In this document: in pieces, positions 44,366 to 55,937 of the stretch
Layout: the number at the start of each line of letters is the position of its first letter
How positions within the stretch are numbered: position 1 is the stretch's first letter
Assembly (NCBI RefSeq): GCF_020379485.1
Contig: NC_063443.1
Span: 17,727,531-17,791,530 of the forward strand
DNA from: Brassica napus
Lineage: Eukaryota > Streptophyta > Magnoliopsida > Brassicales > Brassicaceae
Length of the DNA: 64,000 bases
Direction: 5' to 3'
The notes under the pieces: model-generated
Told to the model about the DNA's origin: nothing
Database searches by the model: none
The model's input: the letters and a program-made list of their open reading frames with translations, nothing else
Made by a program: the position numbers and the translations under genes

Positions 44366-45791
44366 TTAGAAACTTTTTCTGTTCTTAAGCCAATTTGAGA
44401 ACTCTTCAAGAGTGTTCATGTCTGATCTATAATGCTTCTGTGTGAACTCAAGAAACGTAGACCACGTAAAATCAGGATACTCTCTTTCACCAGACATCAC
44501 TCCTACTAGTTCTTTTGGTGGCTTCACCATTTTGTCTCCTTTCGGACATAGGAAGAATGCGAATGTCTTCCTTTCTCTTTCGCTGTTCACCACCGCCCGA
44601 TGCAAACAACTCTTGTATATTCCATTCGTTAGAGCCTAAATATGACACCAAAAAAAACAACGATGTTTAGAAGTTCTTGTCATTTGATCTAGTATAATGC
44701 ATGCTTGATCATATTAATAAGTACCATGAATGTGTCGCCTATGTTCACCACGAATGCTTGAGGGTTAGGAGGAATGGATTGCCATTTATTGTCCACGTAA
44801 ACTTGAAGACCAGCGACTTGGTCTTGATGAAGTATGGTTAGAGACGTTGGGTCGCAGTGAGGTCCTGTCCCTAATGTAAGCTCCGGTTGGTTGCACTGCG
44901 GGTAATAATTTAACCTTAGTATGGACTCGTTGTCTTCGAAAAAGTCTCTAAAATGTCTCCTCTCGATTCCAAGACTCATTCCAAGAAGCTCCATGATCTT
45001 TAATGAGAGAATGTTCATGGCCTCGGCGTATTCTTGATAGACTTTCCTGCGTGAATAAAATCAACCCATTATAAGTCTCTCTTTTTTTGTCACTTGATAG
45101 ATACGTAGGCCACACTCAAATTAATTCTTAGAAAGCTGGATATTCTTTTTTTTTTTTTTGTCACAGATAATAGAAAGCTGGATATTCTATTATTGAATAT
45201 TCAAAAGAAATTCTCAAAAATATTTTTTTATAATTTGGCTTACCCGAAATTATCATATTCATCTCCCATTTTCTTAGAAACAAAGTCTTTGACGGCTTGG
45301 GATTGGCACTTCTCCTCGGGGGAGAATTTAAACGACAGCGTTTCCTTCCAGGGGAGCTTAGAGGAGAATCTCCCTACGAAGCTACTAGCATAGCCGGAGG
45401 ACTCGCCCCAGGTCCTTTGAGCCTTTTGTTTCTCACAAGCCGGAGCCTTAAAGAAAGAGTCCATAAACAGATAGGCACGAGACAAGAGCGTTTCATCAAC
45501 ACCATGGTTAGTAACTAGGAAGAAGCCATGTTTCTTTGAAGCCTCAGAGACGAGTCTAGTAGCTTCTGAGACCAAGAACGAGTCGCCGGAGAGGAAACCG
45601 GCGAGGTCTATGAGAGGGGCTTGGAGAGGTTGAACATCCGTGGAAGGTTTCTCGTGGTCGGGCCATACAAACTGTTGAGGTATGTGGTTTGATAGCTGAT
45701 TCAGGAGATTTGCATCGAAGATTGAAGGATCCCCTTTGGTTTTGTTATCATTGAACCTTTGAGGGAGAGTTGCGATGCATTCCATTGCCAT
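44366..45791 (-). CDS. GA20ox3: Gibberellin 20-oxidase
   Basis: Three exons on the minus strand, 45244-45791, 44725-45046 and 44366-44635, total 380 codons (379 residues). The protein starts MAMECIATLPQRF and contains the GA20ox motif LPWKET near residue 150. The 2-oxoglutarate dioxygenase core has NYYPQCNQPELTLGTGPHCD, with the iron ligands His and Asp of HCD, the distal His in CLHRAVVN, and the RxS motif in NSERERKTF (as NSER). GA20ox enzymes oxidise carbon-20 of GA12 and GA53 in successive steps to GA9 and GA20, a rate-limiting step of gibberellin synthesis in the cytosol. Sequence and position suggest At5g07200 (GA20ox3). Intron 1 contains a micro-insertion with an 18-bp target duplication. 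A TATA box sits about 130 bases upstream. Confidence 0.94.
45129..45188 (-). repeat. Micro-insertion with 18-bp target duplication (GA20ox3 intron 1)
   Basis: TAGAAAGCTGGATATTCT occurs exactly at 45129-45146 and 45171-45188. The insert is a T run plus GTCACAGATAA; on the minus strand this is TTATCTGTGAC with an A tail, in the sense of the gene. Confidence 0.75.
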
Positions 45792-45919
45792 TTATCTTTA
45801 TTTGTATATATATATAGTACTGGAAATGAAAGATCCTAAAAAATAAAATGAAAGATCCGTTAAAGGGCTTCTGAGGTATATAAATAAATATAGTGGTCGT
45901 GTAACTGGAGAAAGGAGTG

Positions 45920-45929
45920 CTATTTATAG
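45920..45929 (-). promoter_or_regulatory. TATA box of GA20ox3
   Basis: Minus strand reads CTATAAATAG, 130 bases before the ATG. The (TA)n run at 45805-45817 is too close to the ATG to be the core promoter. Confidence 0.6.
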
Positions 45930-46207
45930 GGGGTGAGAGGAAATCTTAGGCATATGGAACAGTGACGTCAGTGTTTGTGTGTTTTGTTTATTTTTTTATA
46001 AATTATATTTTTGGGTCAGTGTTTGTCGTTTATGTACGTCTTTCATGTAGTCTCCCACTTGTGGGCTTAATTTTGGTGGGACTTTGTGTTGTTGTCCGCT
46101 GGACGTTGTATTCCAAGATCGTTCATGGCCCCGCTCTTATAGTCTGTTTCATGTTTTAATAGAATCATCAGTGTTTAAAAAAAGAGGTTAACAGTTTCGT
46201 TAATTTG

Positions 46208-46764
46208 GAAAAGTAGAGAACAGTCATTGGCTCCAACTCTCAATTCACTACATCACCATTAGCAGGTACTGCTCCAGCTGAATCAGCTATTATGGAAGAA
46301 AATCCATCTCATATTATTGTTTCCCAGACCAGTTTGGAATCATTGGCATTTATGTACACACCTATGCATGGCAGCCCTTTTCACAATGATATTGAGCAAT
46401 TCAATGTTCATGATGTTGGAGATGGGTTAATGAGTGATGCTACCGCAAATCTCAACATGTCATGAGGTGAAAGACCAATAAAACCAAGTCAAAAATATCA
46501 AGATATGGATTGGACCAAAATACGAGAGAAAGGTCGTCGAGGCCGAGAATACCACACTCCCTAGTGTTTCCTTCTTTCTTATCTTGCTTTATTAAGCTTA
46601 TGTCCATGAGTTTCTATTTTTTACGTTATTCTTTAGCTCAATATGAAGATTGTTTCTCATCATGCTTTGTAAAACTTTATGGTTTCAAAACCATACCTTG
46701 TATGTTTTATGTTTTTAATTTGAATGTCATTTTTCAAAAAGAAAAGAAAAAGTAGAGAATAGTC
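46208..46764 (+). mobile_element. 5'-truncated retroposed fragment with broken ORF
   Basis: GAAAAGTAGAGAACAGTC at 46208-46225 recurs with one change at 46747-46764. The insert ends in an A-rich tail (CAAAAAGAAAAGAAA). Its 5' part reads as protein (AESAIMEENPSHIIVSQTSL... to LNMS). A TGA then interrupts the frame, which continues as GERPIKPSQKYQDMDWTKIR ... GRRGREYHTP and a TAG. The basic, Arg/Gly-rich end resembles a retroelement ORF1 C-terminus. The remainder is a 3' UTR-like stretch. The source element is not identified. Confidence 0.6.
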
Positions 46765-47790
46765 TAAGGAAGTATTCTAATCTTTAAAAAATAGGAATTC
46801 ATTTTCTCTGCCTTCTCTTTAATTCTTATAGTTGCTTCCGTCGCTACTTACTTCGGCTGCTCAATCAGAGCCGGAGTCAGAATATGGCTTTTTTTGTCTT
46901 CCATGCTCTTATTTTGGATCTTATTTTCTCAAAACACTCGAACCTACCCACAACAACACAACAATCGTCCGTTACAGAGTTCATCGACTGTTTCGAAAAA
47001 AAAATGTTCTTTCTAAATCGTGGCCGTTTCGTTGTTTCAATGAAACCACTAGCAGTCATCAGGAAAAGCTATCTTGGGCTTTGTGGGGCCCATCACAAAG
47101 ATAACAATGCCGATTGGTATTAGCTGATTGATCAAAATCAGATACGTAATTTAAAGATAAGTTGGCTTTTTCTTGGTTATTAAAGCTAAAGTATGAAAAA
47201 AACAGATTCTTGGTGTTAAAGAACCGAACGTTTCATCCTTTTATTGCTGAGAAGGAGCTATGTAAAAACCCATCTAAATTGGCAACTACATAATATCAAT
47301 TTTGGATGTATAGAAACAGCAGAACCAATTTAAAGTAACGTTTTCTTTAGTATACAAGATTCCATCCTCGAGCATATCGATTTGGTCTTTTGTAATAGGT
47401 CGTCATGTCTCTGTCTGCCAATTGCCAAACACCTAAAACATGCAATTCTCTGTTTACCGTGTACGTGCATAAAAGCCTTCTCTGTGTAACTGACATAGTC
47501 TCCTTTTGTGAATACTTAGTGATTTAAATGTGTTGAATGTTTCAGTTAAAGATATAAAGATCAAAAATCATTTATATAATAAGAGATTTTGAAAATTATA
47601 ATAACATATTGTAATAACTTTTCTAATTGACGGGATATTATATTAAAAATCACTAGAACTCAAATTCTTTCAAATATTTGGTTTGGTATATCTTCCTAGT
47701 TTTATAATGGTTGTATTTTTGTTATTTGTCTTCGATATTAAATATAACATACTCGATACACGAGTCCAAATACACTAAGAAAGATAAGTT
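46765..47790. other. Intergenic spacer
   Basis: Overlapping short frames at 46832-47123 have no recognisable homology, although one frame (near 46858) has a hydrophobic stretch WLFLSSMLLFWILF. I could not assign it to any peptide family. The rest is AT-rich. Confidence 0.35.
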
Positions 47791-48200
47791 TCTATACTAT
47801 TATTTGCGAGTTAAATTTTTGGAATCGAACTCTTACGTTAAAAGTTTGAACGGTTGATATCGTTTATAGCTTTAATGAATAAATTATATAAACTAGTCAA
47901 AAATAAAAAAAATTTCAAATCTATCTGATTAAATAAATGATTAAAATTAATAGCAATAATAAAAAGAATTATCTAAAATATAAATAATTAAAAACAAATT
48001 TTTATAAAACATAAGATAATTCTTGAACATATTGTTTTTATCTGAAAATAAAAATTTTATTATAAAATATAAAGTTTAATGTTTGATTTTTATAATAAAA
48101 CATAATTAATAATTTATCATGTTGGTTTTTGATTTAAAAGTTATAAACTAATAAATATCTATAAGAACACTATGTCCGCACATGCGGACATAACATCTAG
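47791..48200 (+). mobile_element. Small non-autonomous Helitron
   Basis: The 5' end TCTATACTATTATTTGCGAG resembles plant Helitron starts (TC...). The 3' end has a strong hairpin TATGTCCGCACATGCGGACATA (48171-48191 region), then AACAT and CTAG at 48197-48200 followed by T. The body is AT-rich and noncoding. The base before TC is T where A is expected, so the 5' boundary is less certain. Confidence 0.6.
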
Positions 48201-48718
48201 TTTGAGAGTATTTGGTAATATTTGATTTTTAATAACTTTTATATGGTTTTGGCTATATAATACATTTATTATGATTTTAATTAAAATACTATAGATACTC
48301 ATTTAAAACTATGAGATTCAGATCTTTATATTTTACTTAAAAGTTTACCAAATTTAAAATACAACAAATCTCATATATTTTACTATTAAAAATATTTATA
48401 GGAACAGGAAGTTTTAACAATATAATTTAAAATCACAAGTTTAAGAACACTAGATTTTAATTTTCTACTTTTCAAAATGTTTAATAATTGTATCATACAC
48501 ATAATAATAATGTAGCCAAAATTTCTAACTACACCTAATTTTCTAACGTTATTTGGCTTACATCTACCTTATATTTGTCGTATTAAAATATTATTTATAT
48601 CTAAATAAGGTTTGATATTTTAGCCTATTATATTTGTCTTATTAAAGTATTGTTTGTAGCTAAATAATTCTAGATATAAAAAAAAAGAAAGATTTATTTA
48701 AGATTAGTTACATCCTAA

Positions 48719-48926
48719 AAACATGTTTATTGTAGGTTTCTTAGGTTGAATATCTTATCGTAATATAAAATACAATTTCTTAACTTTAAATTAAAAAAAA
48801 CTAAGAAACGTCTTTTAAATAAGAAATATAAAAGACATATCTTAATTTTTTTAGTTAAACGCTAAAAGACTTTAATTTAAATTATACTAAAAAACTCAAC
48901 CTAAAAGACCTACAATAAACATGCTC
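48719..48926. mobile_element. Harbinger-like MITE with TAA duplication
   Basis: Left end AAACATGTTTATTGTAGGTT and right end ...CCTACAATAAACATGCTC are inverted repeats of about 30 bases. TAA flanks both sides (48716-48718, 48927-48929), as for PIF/Harbinger elements. About 208 bp, noncoding. Confidence 0.7.
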
Positions 48927-49183
48927 TAAGTCAGCATCTCAACATCCGTACCCCGGTACTATACGCTACGGATAATAATACCCAAACATAAACCTTTCAT
49001 ATCCAATCCTTAAATGCATGGCAGTATTTGAGATAACCCTTAACATTTGAAATCATTGTCCGCTTTGGTTATAAACTGTGAAATGAATGTTTATGGATCA
49101 AGATGTATATTTTCATAACAACATAAATTGCACAATACTTTGAAATCTATGGATCAAATCCACTATATATCTTTGAAATCTAA

Positions 49184-49375
49184 CAATATATTTTCTTAGA
49201 ATGGGAGTTCTTAGCAGAATATAAAAACATGTATATTAATTTTTAATTAAAAAAATTAAGAACCGGTTTTTAGTATTTAAGAACCGAATTTTAGCATTTT
49301 TAGTTAAAAGTTAGAAAACAGCTCTTTATATTTAGCTAAGAATCCCATCCTAAAAACCTCTCATTAATCATGTTC
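49184..49375. mobile_element. Related, degraded MITE
   Basis: Right end GGATGGGATTCTTAGC inverted (AAGAATCCCATCCTAAAAAC... CATGTTC then TAA) matches a degenerate left end CTTAGAATGGGAGTTCTTAG after TAA at 49181-49183. It appears to be from a similar family to the element 250 bp upstream. Confidence 0.45.
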
Positions 49376-49648
49376 TAAGTATTTAGTAATAAAAAAGTGT
49401 TAATGTAACCAACCCGATATAATTTCAATCATTCTTGGTTGCAGTAATCATTTGTCAACAAAAGATGTTCAGAACTCAACACATGTTTATGCTGAGTTTT
49501 CTTTTAGCGGCAGTTAAAGCTGATTGTTATTAATTATAATAATTACTAAATATGAATACTTTAATTTTATCTAATTACGTTTTTGGTGAAAAAACATTTG
49601 CGCCTAATTAGTATTAAACCATCAATTGTCCACTTATTTCTCCTCCTA

Positions 49649-49689
49649 ATTACAAATCACTTTGATCAAAAAAAAATTGCAAATCACTT
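49649..49689 (+). repeat. Micro-insertion TGATC plus A9 with ~14-bp target duplication
   Basis: ATTACAAATCACTT (49649-49662) and ATTGCAAATCACTT (49676-49689) differ at one base. The insert between is TGATC and nine A. Confidence 0.5.
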
Positions 49690-49758
49690 GTTTTCCGCTT
49701 AATCAACTACAAAGTACTAGAGCCTTAATAAATTGGAGTCATTAAACAGCAAATCTAA

Positions 49759-49798
49759 TGTATTGCATGTTGTGTTTCAAAAAAAAATGTCTTGCATG
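49759..49798 (+). repeat. Micro-insertion TTGTGTTTC plus A9 with ~11-bp target duplication
   Basis: TGTATTGCATG (49759-49769) and TGTCTTGCATG (49788-49798) differ at one base. Confidence 0.45.
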
Positions 49799-49956
49799 CA
49801 GCCTAATTGGTACGTACGTGTCAATGTAATGTTAGATTCTGTTTCCTTAACCGACGCTTTTTCACGTACGCACGTTCACACTAAAAGGAGGACATTTTGA
49901 CGAGTAGACGTTAACAAAAACTGACTAGATTTTGACTTTTAAGAAAAGTTAAAGAG

Positions 49957-50007
49957 AAACATACATCACTAGTAGTTTCAAAAAAAAAAAAAAACATACA
50001 TCACTAG
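49957..50007 (+). repeat. Micro-insertion TAGTTTC plus A tract with 16-bp target duplication
   Basis: AAACATACATCACTAG occurs exactly at 49957-49972 and 49992-50007. Between are TAGTTTC and an A run. Confidence 0.7.
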
Positions 50008-51528
50008 CAAATAAAAATTAAGGATTATATTTTATCCAAAAAAAAGAATTTAGTTTTTTTTTTGCTGATAAAATGTTCCAAAGGAAGTTAATGCTTCAAA
50101 GGAAATTTTCGAGTTTTAACAGGTAGCAGTAACAATTTTTATACACGAAAGAAAATATAATAATTGTAATAAACTAATAATATGATTCTTTATAATAAAA
50201 TGGGTAAACAATCTATAATGATTAGCAAGTTGTAAAATATAATAAAAGATATCATCATGATTTAAATATTAAAGATTTTAAATGGCATATTATGATCCAC
50301 TTTTTTAATTTCTTAGTGTGAATTAGCAATCAATCTTTTCTCAGACAGACTAAAATTATATGTTGATAATTAAGTAAAATTAGCTAATTGTTTTTCAATT
50401 TTGTTGATGTGATTATTTGATGATAAATCTAAATTTGAGACTCAATATGTTTAATATTTTTATATAGAATATTTAATCATTTATTTACATATCAAAACAC
50501 ATTTCATTTTCTCAATCTTGAGATTCCCTGCAAGACAATTCAACACTTCTCCTTTTGCATGAGTCACTAAGAATTAAACAAGTCTTGCATGTTTAACTTT
50601 AAGTAATTTTCTTTCCCGGAGAACACTGAACAAGCGCTCTTGTTAAATTTATCATCTAATCGAAAATAGAGTTGTATATCCAAATAACTATACTAGATAC
50701 TTTCACCAAAAAGAAAAAAATACTTTAGATAAATTATGTAAATGTAAATATAATATGTTATAAAATATAACTGTGATTCACAAAGCAGGATCCCAAGTCA
50801 CGCAATTTATTTGTATATATGGAAATTGTAAGATTTTTGATACTGTATGAGTCATCATGAATTGCACGAAAACCACCATGCAGCATTTTACAGTCATGGT
50901 TTCAAAATTTTCTATTTGTGTTTCGAAACCCTAAGTTTCTAGTTTCATCCAACAAATAAAACCGTTTACCGTTTTTTCATAGTTCAAGACAAAGAAGTTT
51001 TTTAATTTCATCCAATACAAAATATTTCTACAAATCAACGTTAATCTTATATTATAACATTTTTGCATTATACATAAAATATTCTAGAATTTTCCCTTTA
51101 TAGCAAAAATCAAACAAAGATGTAAGAAATCTGCTTAAAAATCAATCTTAAATCAGAAATAAAAATCACTAGAAAATAACAATTACATATATTTTATAGA
51201 ACTAAAATATATATATTACTAGATTTCATTAATTGTTTCTTACTTTAGTCTAGATTTTATACATTAATTAGCACACGGTATTTCCAACCAATTGTATCTT
51301 TTAATATATCTTTTCTTATAGATTTTATTTTCTTACCTTTCAGTATAATGATAAAATCTGAATTTATATTTTTTTGTTTCTATAGTAAAATTACATATGC
51401 ACCACTACAACACTGCCAAATGTTACATTTGCGTGTCTACTTTGTACGCCTTTAAATATCGAGCTTTCTGCAGCCTAAAAAATTGATACAAACTTGAACA
51501 CACAAAAAGTTATTCAAAGACTAGCAGA
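50008..51528. other. ARR21 upstream region
   Basis: AT-rich, no gene. A TTTAAATA motif near 51450 could serve as a weak TATA box for ARR21. Confidence 0.4.
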
Positions 51529-54500
51529 ATGGCGTTTGCCCAACCTTTCTACAACCAAAGCTCTCTCTTGAGAATCAATGTTATGGTTGTGGATGATGAT
51601 CCTGTTTTCCTTGAAATCATGTCACGCACGCTTGAAAAATTAAAATACAGAGGTAAGATCTTATTATCAAATACAGTATGTTATTTATTTTTTTGTATGT
51701 TCATTGATATTTGAACAGGATAGACCAATTAGCTGATTACAAACAATAGTAATTTTTGTAGCCCTTTCAGAATATATTTCAGTGAAATTTAAGAATTATC
51801 TTTCTAATTTTTTAGGATTTGAATATCAATTACATACATACATCTAAAAATTCGATTGAACTATTCTTATTTTGATGATTTTACAACTAATGGTTTTGGT
51901 GATACGAAAACTTCAACGAATATACTATTTAATTTTTAAGAAGAATATATATAGGACAATGTTGATTTAGAAAATAATAACTTATCGTTGGATAAATAAT
52001 TATATGTTCATAGTGTTAGTGTACGAAATGAACTTTTCTCGAAGGTTAAAATTAATTGACGGTCTTCAAATCGGCTTTCTTATAAAGTTCATCCAGTTAG
52101 CCTTTAAAACAAATGCATAGCCATTTAAATGAAAATGTTGTGATTTTAAAGAATATGTTTGGCTGATGCTATGAGTATTCTCAAAAGTTTTAAATATTTC
52201 ACAGCTCAAGTGTGGAAAAATATTCAGCAAAAAAAAAAATCGGGGGAAAATATTTAGTAAAAATAGGTTGAATTAGGGGAAACAAACAAATAAATTAAAA
52301 TATATACATACCTCAATTTTGCCCACTTTCTTCTCTTTTTGAAAAAGGTTATAACAATTTAAAAGTAAACAATATTTCGTACTTGCAATATTTTCACAAT
52401 TGATTTTTATTGGTTAAATGCTTTAGATTCATCCACTATGGAGATCACGGTTATAGCTGTAAAAGATTCGAGAGAAGCATTGTCTACTCTTAAAATCGAA
52501 AGAAACAATATCGATCTCATAGTCACAGATTATTACATGCCTGACATGAACGGTCTACAACTCAAAAAACAGATCACTCAAGAATATGGCAATTTACCGG
52601 TCATAGGTAAGTGTTTTTGCAACTTACATAAGATTATAATATATAAATATATATGTATATATATATTATTTTTTTGCTATAATTCGAAGCTATAACTTTG
52701 TTCTTTACATTTTCTTATATGAAAGTTATGTCATCGGACACCGATAAAGAACATGAGAGTTTAACGTGTGGAGCGATGGGTTTCATTCAAAAACCCATCA
52801 AAGCAACTGAATTAACCAAGTTTTACCAACTTGCGTTAAAATGTAAGCGGAATGGTAAGTCCACCTTATGGACCGAGAACAACCACAATGACACAGATGT
52901 TAGCATCTCTCAGCAAATCCAGTTTTTTCCTGAGCAAGACAATCTCATGATGACCAAGAAGAAGAAGTTCTCACCTAGACCGGATTCAAGATCCATGAAC
53001 AGTTCAAATGGAACTTGTGTTAGTACTGATGCTTCACGGAAAAATAAAAAAAGAAAAGCAAACGGTGGTTCTGGTGATGGTGTTGAGTCTTTGTCGCAGC
53101 CCTCCATGAAGAGTAAGATTACGTGGACGGATGATCTTCATGATCTTTTCTTACAAGCTATCCGACACATCGGTCTTGACAGTAAGTCTTTTGATTTTTT
53201 TTTTAAACATTTTTATATATAATACATGTTATACAGTTCATGTCTTGACTAATTTTCTATGTTTGTTTACTAATTAAACTTAAATCTTCGACAGAGGCTG
53301 TGCCAAAGAAAATCTTAGAGTTCATGAACGTATCATACTTGACAAGAGAGAACGTAGCCAGTCATTTACAGGTTTGATCACATCCTTTTTATTTGGCTTT
53401 ATGTTTTGAACGATTTTTATTTTTTCAAAACCAATAGTTTATGAAAGTCAAAAACAATAGTTCCATGTTTAATTAATATTAAATACCAAACCATAGATTG
53501 TGTATCATTCCTCTTTTAATTAACTAAAAGTTGTTTACTACGCAGAAATATCGACAATTCTTGAGGAAAGTCGCGGAAAGAAGTTCTTTGTGTTCATCAA
53601 ACATGTTGCCGAGTAATGGCATAGACTCGATATATCCATATCCTCACACTAGAGAGCCGTACTACAACAACTACACTTCTTCTTCTTCTTGGTACGGCAC
53701 AAGTCTCAGCAATAATAGATCATTCTATTCCAACCCCGGACACGGTCTTGGACAGTCTAGACTCTTATCCAACACATCTGATCCAGTCCGCTCCAATCAG
53801 ATGCCTCACAGCTACATGAACCGGTCATCCACCTATGATACGCACCGTATTGGATCAAACTTGACGCTGCCCATCGAGAGCAACCTCAATTACTCACCCC
53901 AAAATGTAGGAAGAAGAAGCTTTCTTGAACCAACGGCGAACAAAACTAGCCAAACATCTCAAGTTCTCGGGTTTGAACAACATGGATTATCAGCTATTAA
54001 TGGTAGTGGTTTCAACAATAACACGTTGATCAGCTATGGAAGTTTAACTCCTAATCAACTAGGAACTAACAGCTATAAAGGTTCAATTTCTACTCAACAA
54101 GGAATGACCAATGGAAGCCTGGCTCTTAATCAACCAGGAATGAGCGCCTATGGAAGTTCAACTTCTACTCAACCAGGCATGAGCAGCCATATAAGTTTGA
54201 CTCCTAATCAACCAGGAAGGAACAGCTATGGAAGTTTAACTGCTCCTCAACCAAGAATGAGTACCCATGAAAGCTTATCTCCTAATCAACAAGGAATAAG
54301 CAGTTATGAAAATTTAACTTCTAATCAGCTAGGAATGGACAGCCATGGAAGCTTATCTCATGATCAACCACGTATGAGCAGCTATGAAAATTTAACTTCT
54401 AATAATCTAGGATTGAGCAGCCATGGATTTTTAACTCCTAATCAACCAGGACTTAAAAGTTATGGAAGTGCAATGCATAACGTAGGACTAAACAGCTTTG

Positions 54501-55513
54501 AAGGTTTAACTACTCATCAACCAGGATCTAGCAACTTCTCGTATGGGTTGCAATCATTCTTAAACAATGAGAACACTGCATATGAGCCTCAACCCCAGAC
54601 ACATGCCCAAGCAGCTGCACAGCCAAATATTGAAATTCCTCAACAGGAGAATCTCAGCTTGTTTGATGATCTTGGCAATATTAATGAGCTTCTTTGCGAC
54701 ATAAGTAACTTTGAACTGGATCACAACAAGGTATACATCTTCACTACCCTATTTTTTTTAACAATGTATATATACATGAAGTATATGTTGTGAGATTTTG
54801 TTTGTCTGAAATGTGATGCGTGCAGCAACAAGAAGCGGTTTCTACCACCCAATTTGAGCTTCCTGCAAATGTTTCGACTGAAATGAATCAATTTTTCTCT
54901 CTTGAAGATGATGACTGGACCTTTTTGAACACAAACCAGGTACTAAATATTATTAGAAAATTTTGGCAGTTACAATATCGGGTTTGAAGCAACTTCCTAT
55001 CAAAGATTATATATATATTATCAAATCTTTAAGAATCTACAGCGGGAAATTTTATAGCTAGATTTCTCCATTATAATGTCTTAGAGACTTATGTAGTTGG
55101 CTTTGCTGTGAAGGGACTTTCTAATGGAGAAACATCAAACAATGTTGCTCCGGAGACGAATTCTCAAACTTTCAACATGAGCACTAATCATGATCAGGTA
55201 CCTCCAGTTTGCATTATTCTAAAATGTTTCCATGTAACTATGATACTAAATATCAACGAGATGATTTGTTAAATATGATATGAAACCTGGAATCTATTTG
55301 GTAGGAACAAGATGCTCAAGATTTTGTCGACTGGTCGTTCTTGAATCCGGAGGTAAAACAATATAACCTTAGCAAAAGCTGAAAGAGATTATTTTTCAAG
55401 TTTAAATTGTAGTTTATGCGTCATGTGATATATTATTGGTTAATCTTTTTTATATATAGGACTTGGCTAATGAGTACGACTTCATGAACTCTTTGTTCAA
55501 TGGCATGAACTGA
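51529..55513 (+). CDS. ARR21: Type-B response regulator, ARR21-like
   Basis: Nine exons: 51529-51652, 52427-52606, 52726-53181, 53295-53371, 53546-54730, 54826-54939, 55114-55197, 55305-55352 and 55460-55513. They join to 773 residues with no frame break. The receiver domain (about 15-135) has the acidic pocket D22-D24, phosphoacceptor D76 in VTDYYMPDMNG and K124 in FIQKPI. A nuclear-type basic patch (RKNKKRKA) precedes the GARP/Myb-like B motif (about 231-290: KITWTDDLHDLFLQAIRHIG, KAVPKKILEFMNVSYLTREN, VASHLQKYRQFLRK). Type-B ARRs bind DNA and activate cytokinin response genes after phosphorelay from AHP proteins; ARR21 is known as reproductive- and seed-associated. Residues 442-608 are a 13-residue repeat array not typical of type-B ARRs, which makes the protein longer than the roughly 600 residues I recall for Arabidopsis ARR21. 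The exon 7 acceptor (GTGAAG) is the only one that keeps the frame. Confidence 0.9.
54032..54532 (+). repeat. ARR21: 39-bp (13-residue) tandem repeat array inside ARR21
   Basis: About 13 units with consensus S-Y/H-G/E-S/N-L-T-P/S-N-Q-P-G-M-S. Examples are SYGSLTPNQLGTN, SHISLTPNQPGRN, SYENLTSNQLGMD and SHGFLTPNQPGLK. Most units are exactly 13 residues, one about 11 and one 12. All lengths are multiples of three. Confidence 0.85.
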
Positions 55514-55867
55514 AAAGGGTTCGATGATCCAAGATGTTAGCGAGGGAGAAGAAATTAAACCGGCAATGCATAGTAGTTTATAAGCAAATATATATAAAGA
55601 TTAAGAGAACTATAGATGTTTATCGTTTTGGTTTTCTAGTATTTTATAAATGTTGAATATTATGTTATTTTCTTCTTCAGCAAGTCTTGGATATTATATT
55701 ATGTCTGAGAACTTTTCAATATATATAATACTATTATGATTAGAGATGTCATGTGTTTGTGTTATAAGTTAATATTGTATACTCACAATGATATGTTATA
55801 GATTGAACAGTACAACATTTTATATAATTTCATACATCCAGTAAAATCTATTTATAGATTTTCCCCT
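55514..55867. other. ARR21 3' flank
   Basis: AT-rich 3' UTR and spacer, no gene. Confidence 0.4.
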
Positions 55868-55937
55868 GCACATAGAATATTATGTTTTTAATTACTAAAA
55901 AAGCACATAGAATATTATCTCTTTAATTACTAAAAAA
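55868..55937 (+). repeat. 35-bp tandem duplication
   Basis: Units 55868-55902 and 55903-55937 begin GCACATAGAATATTAT and end TTTAATTACTAAAAAA. They differ at about three bases. Confidence 0.7.

Noticed and set aside
46832..47123. Overlapping 60-90 codon frames near 46.9 kb, one with a hydrophobic segment
   Set aside because: No match to any peptide family I know (CLE, IDA, DVL considered); frames conflict and no start context stands out.
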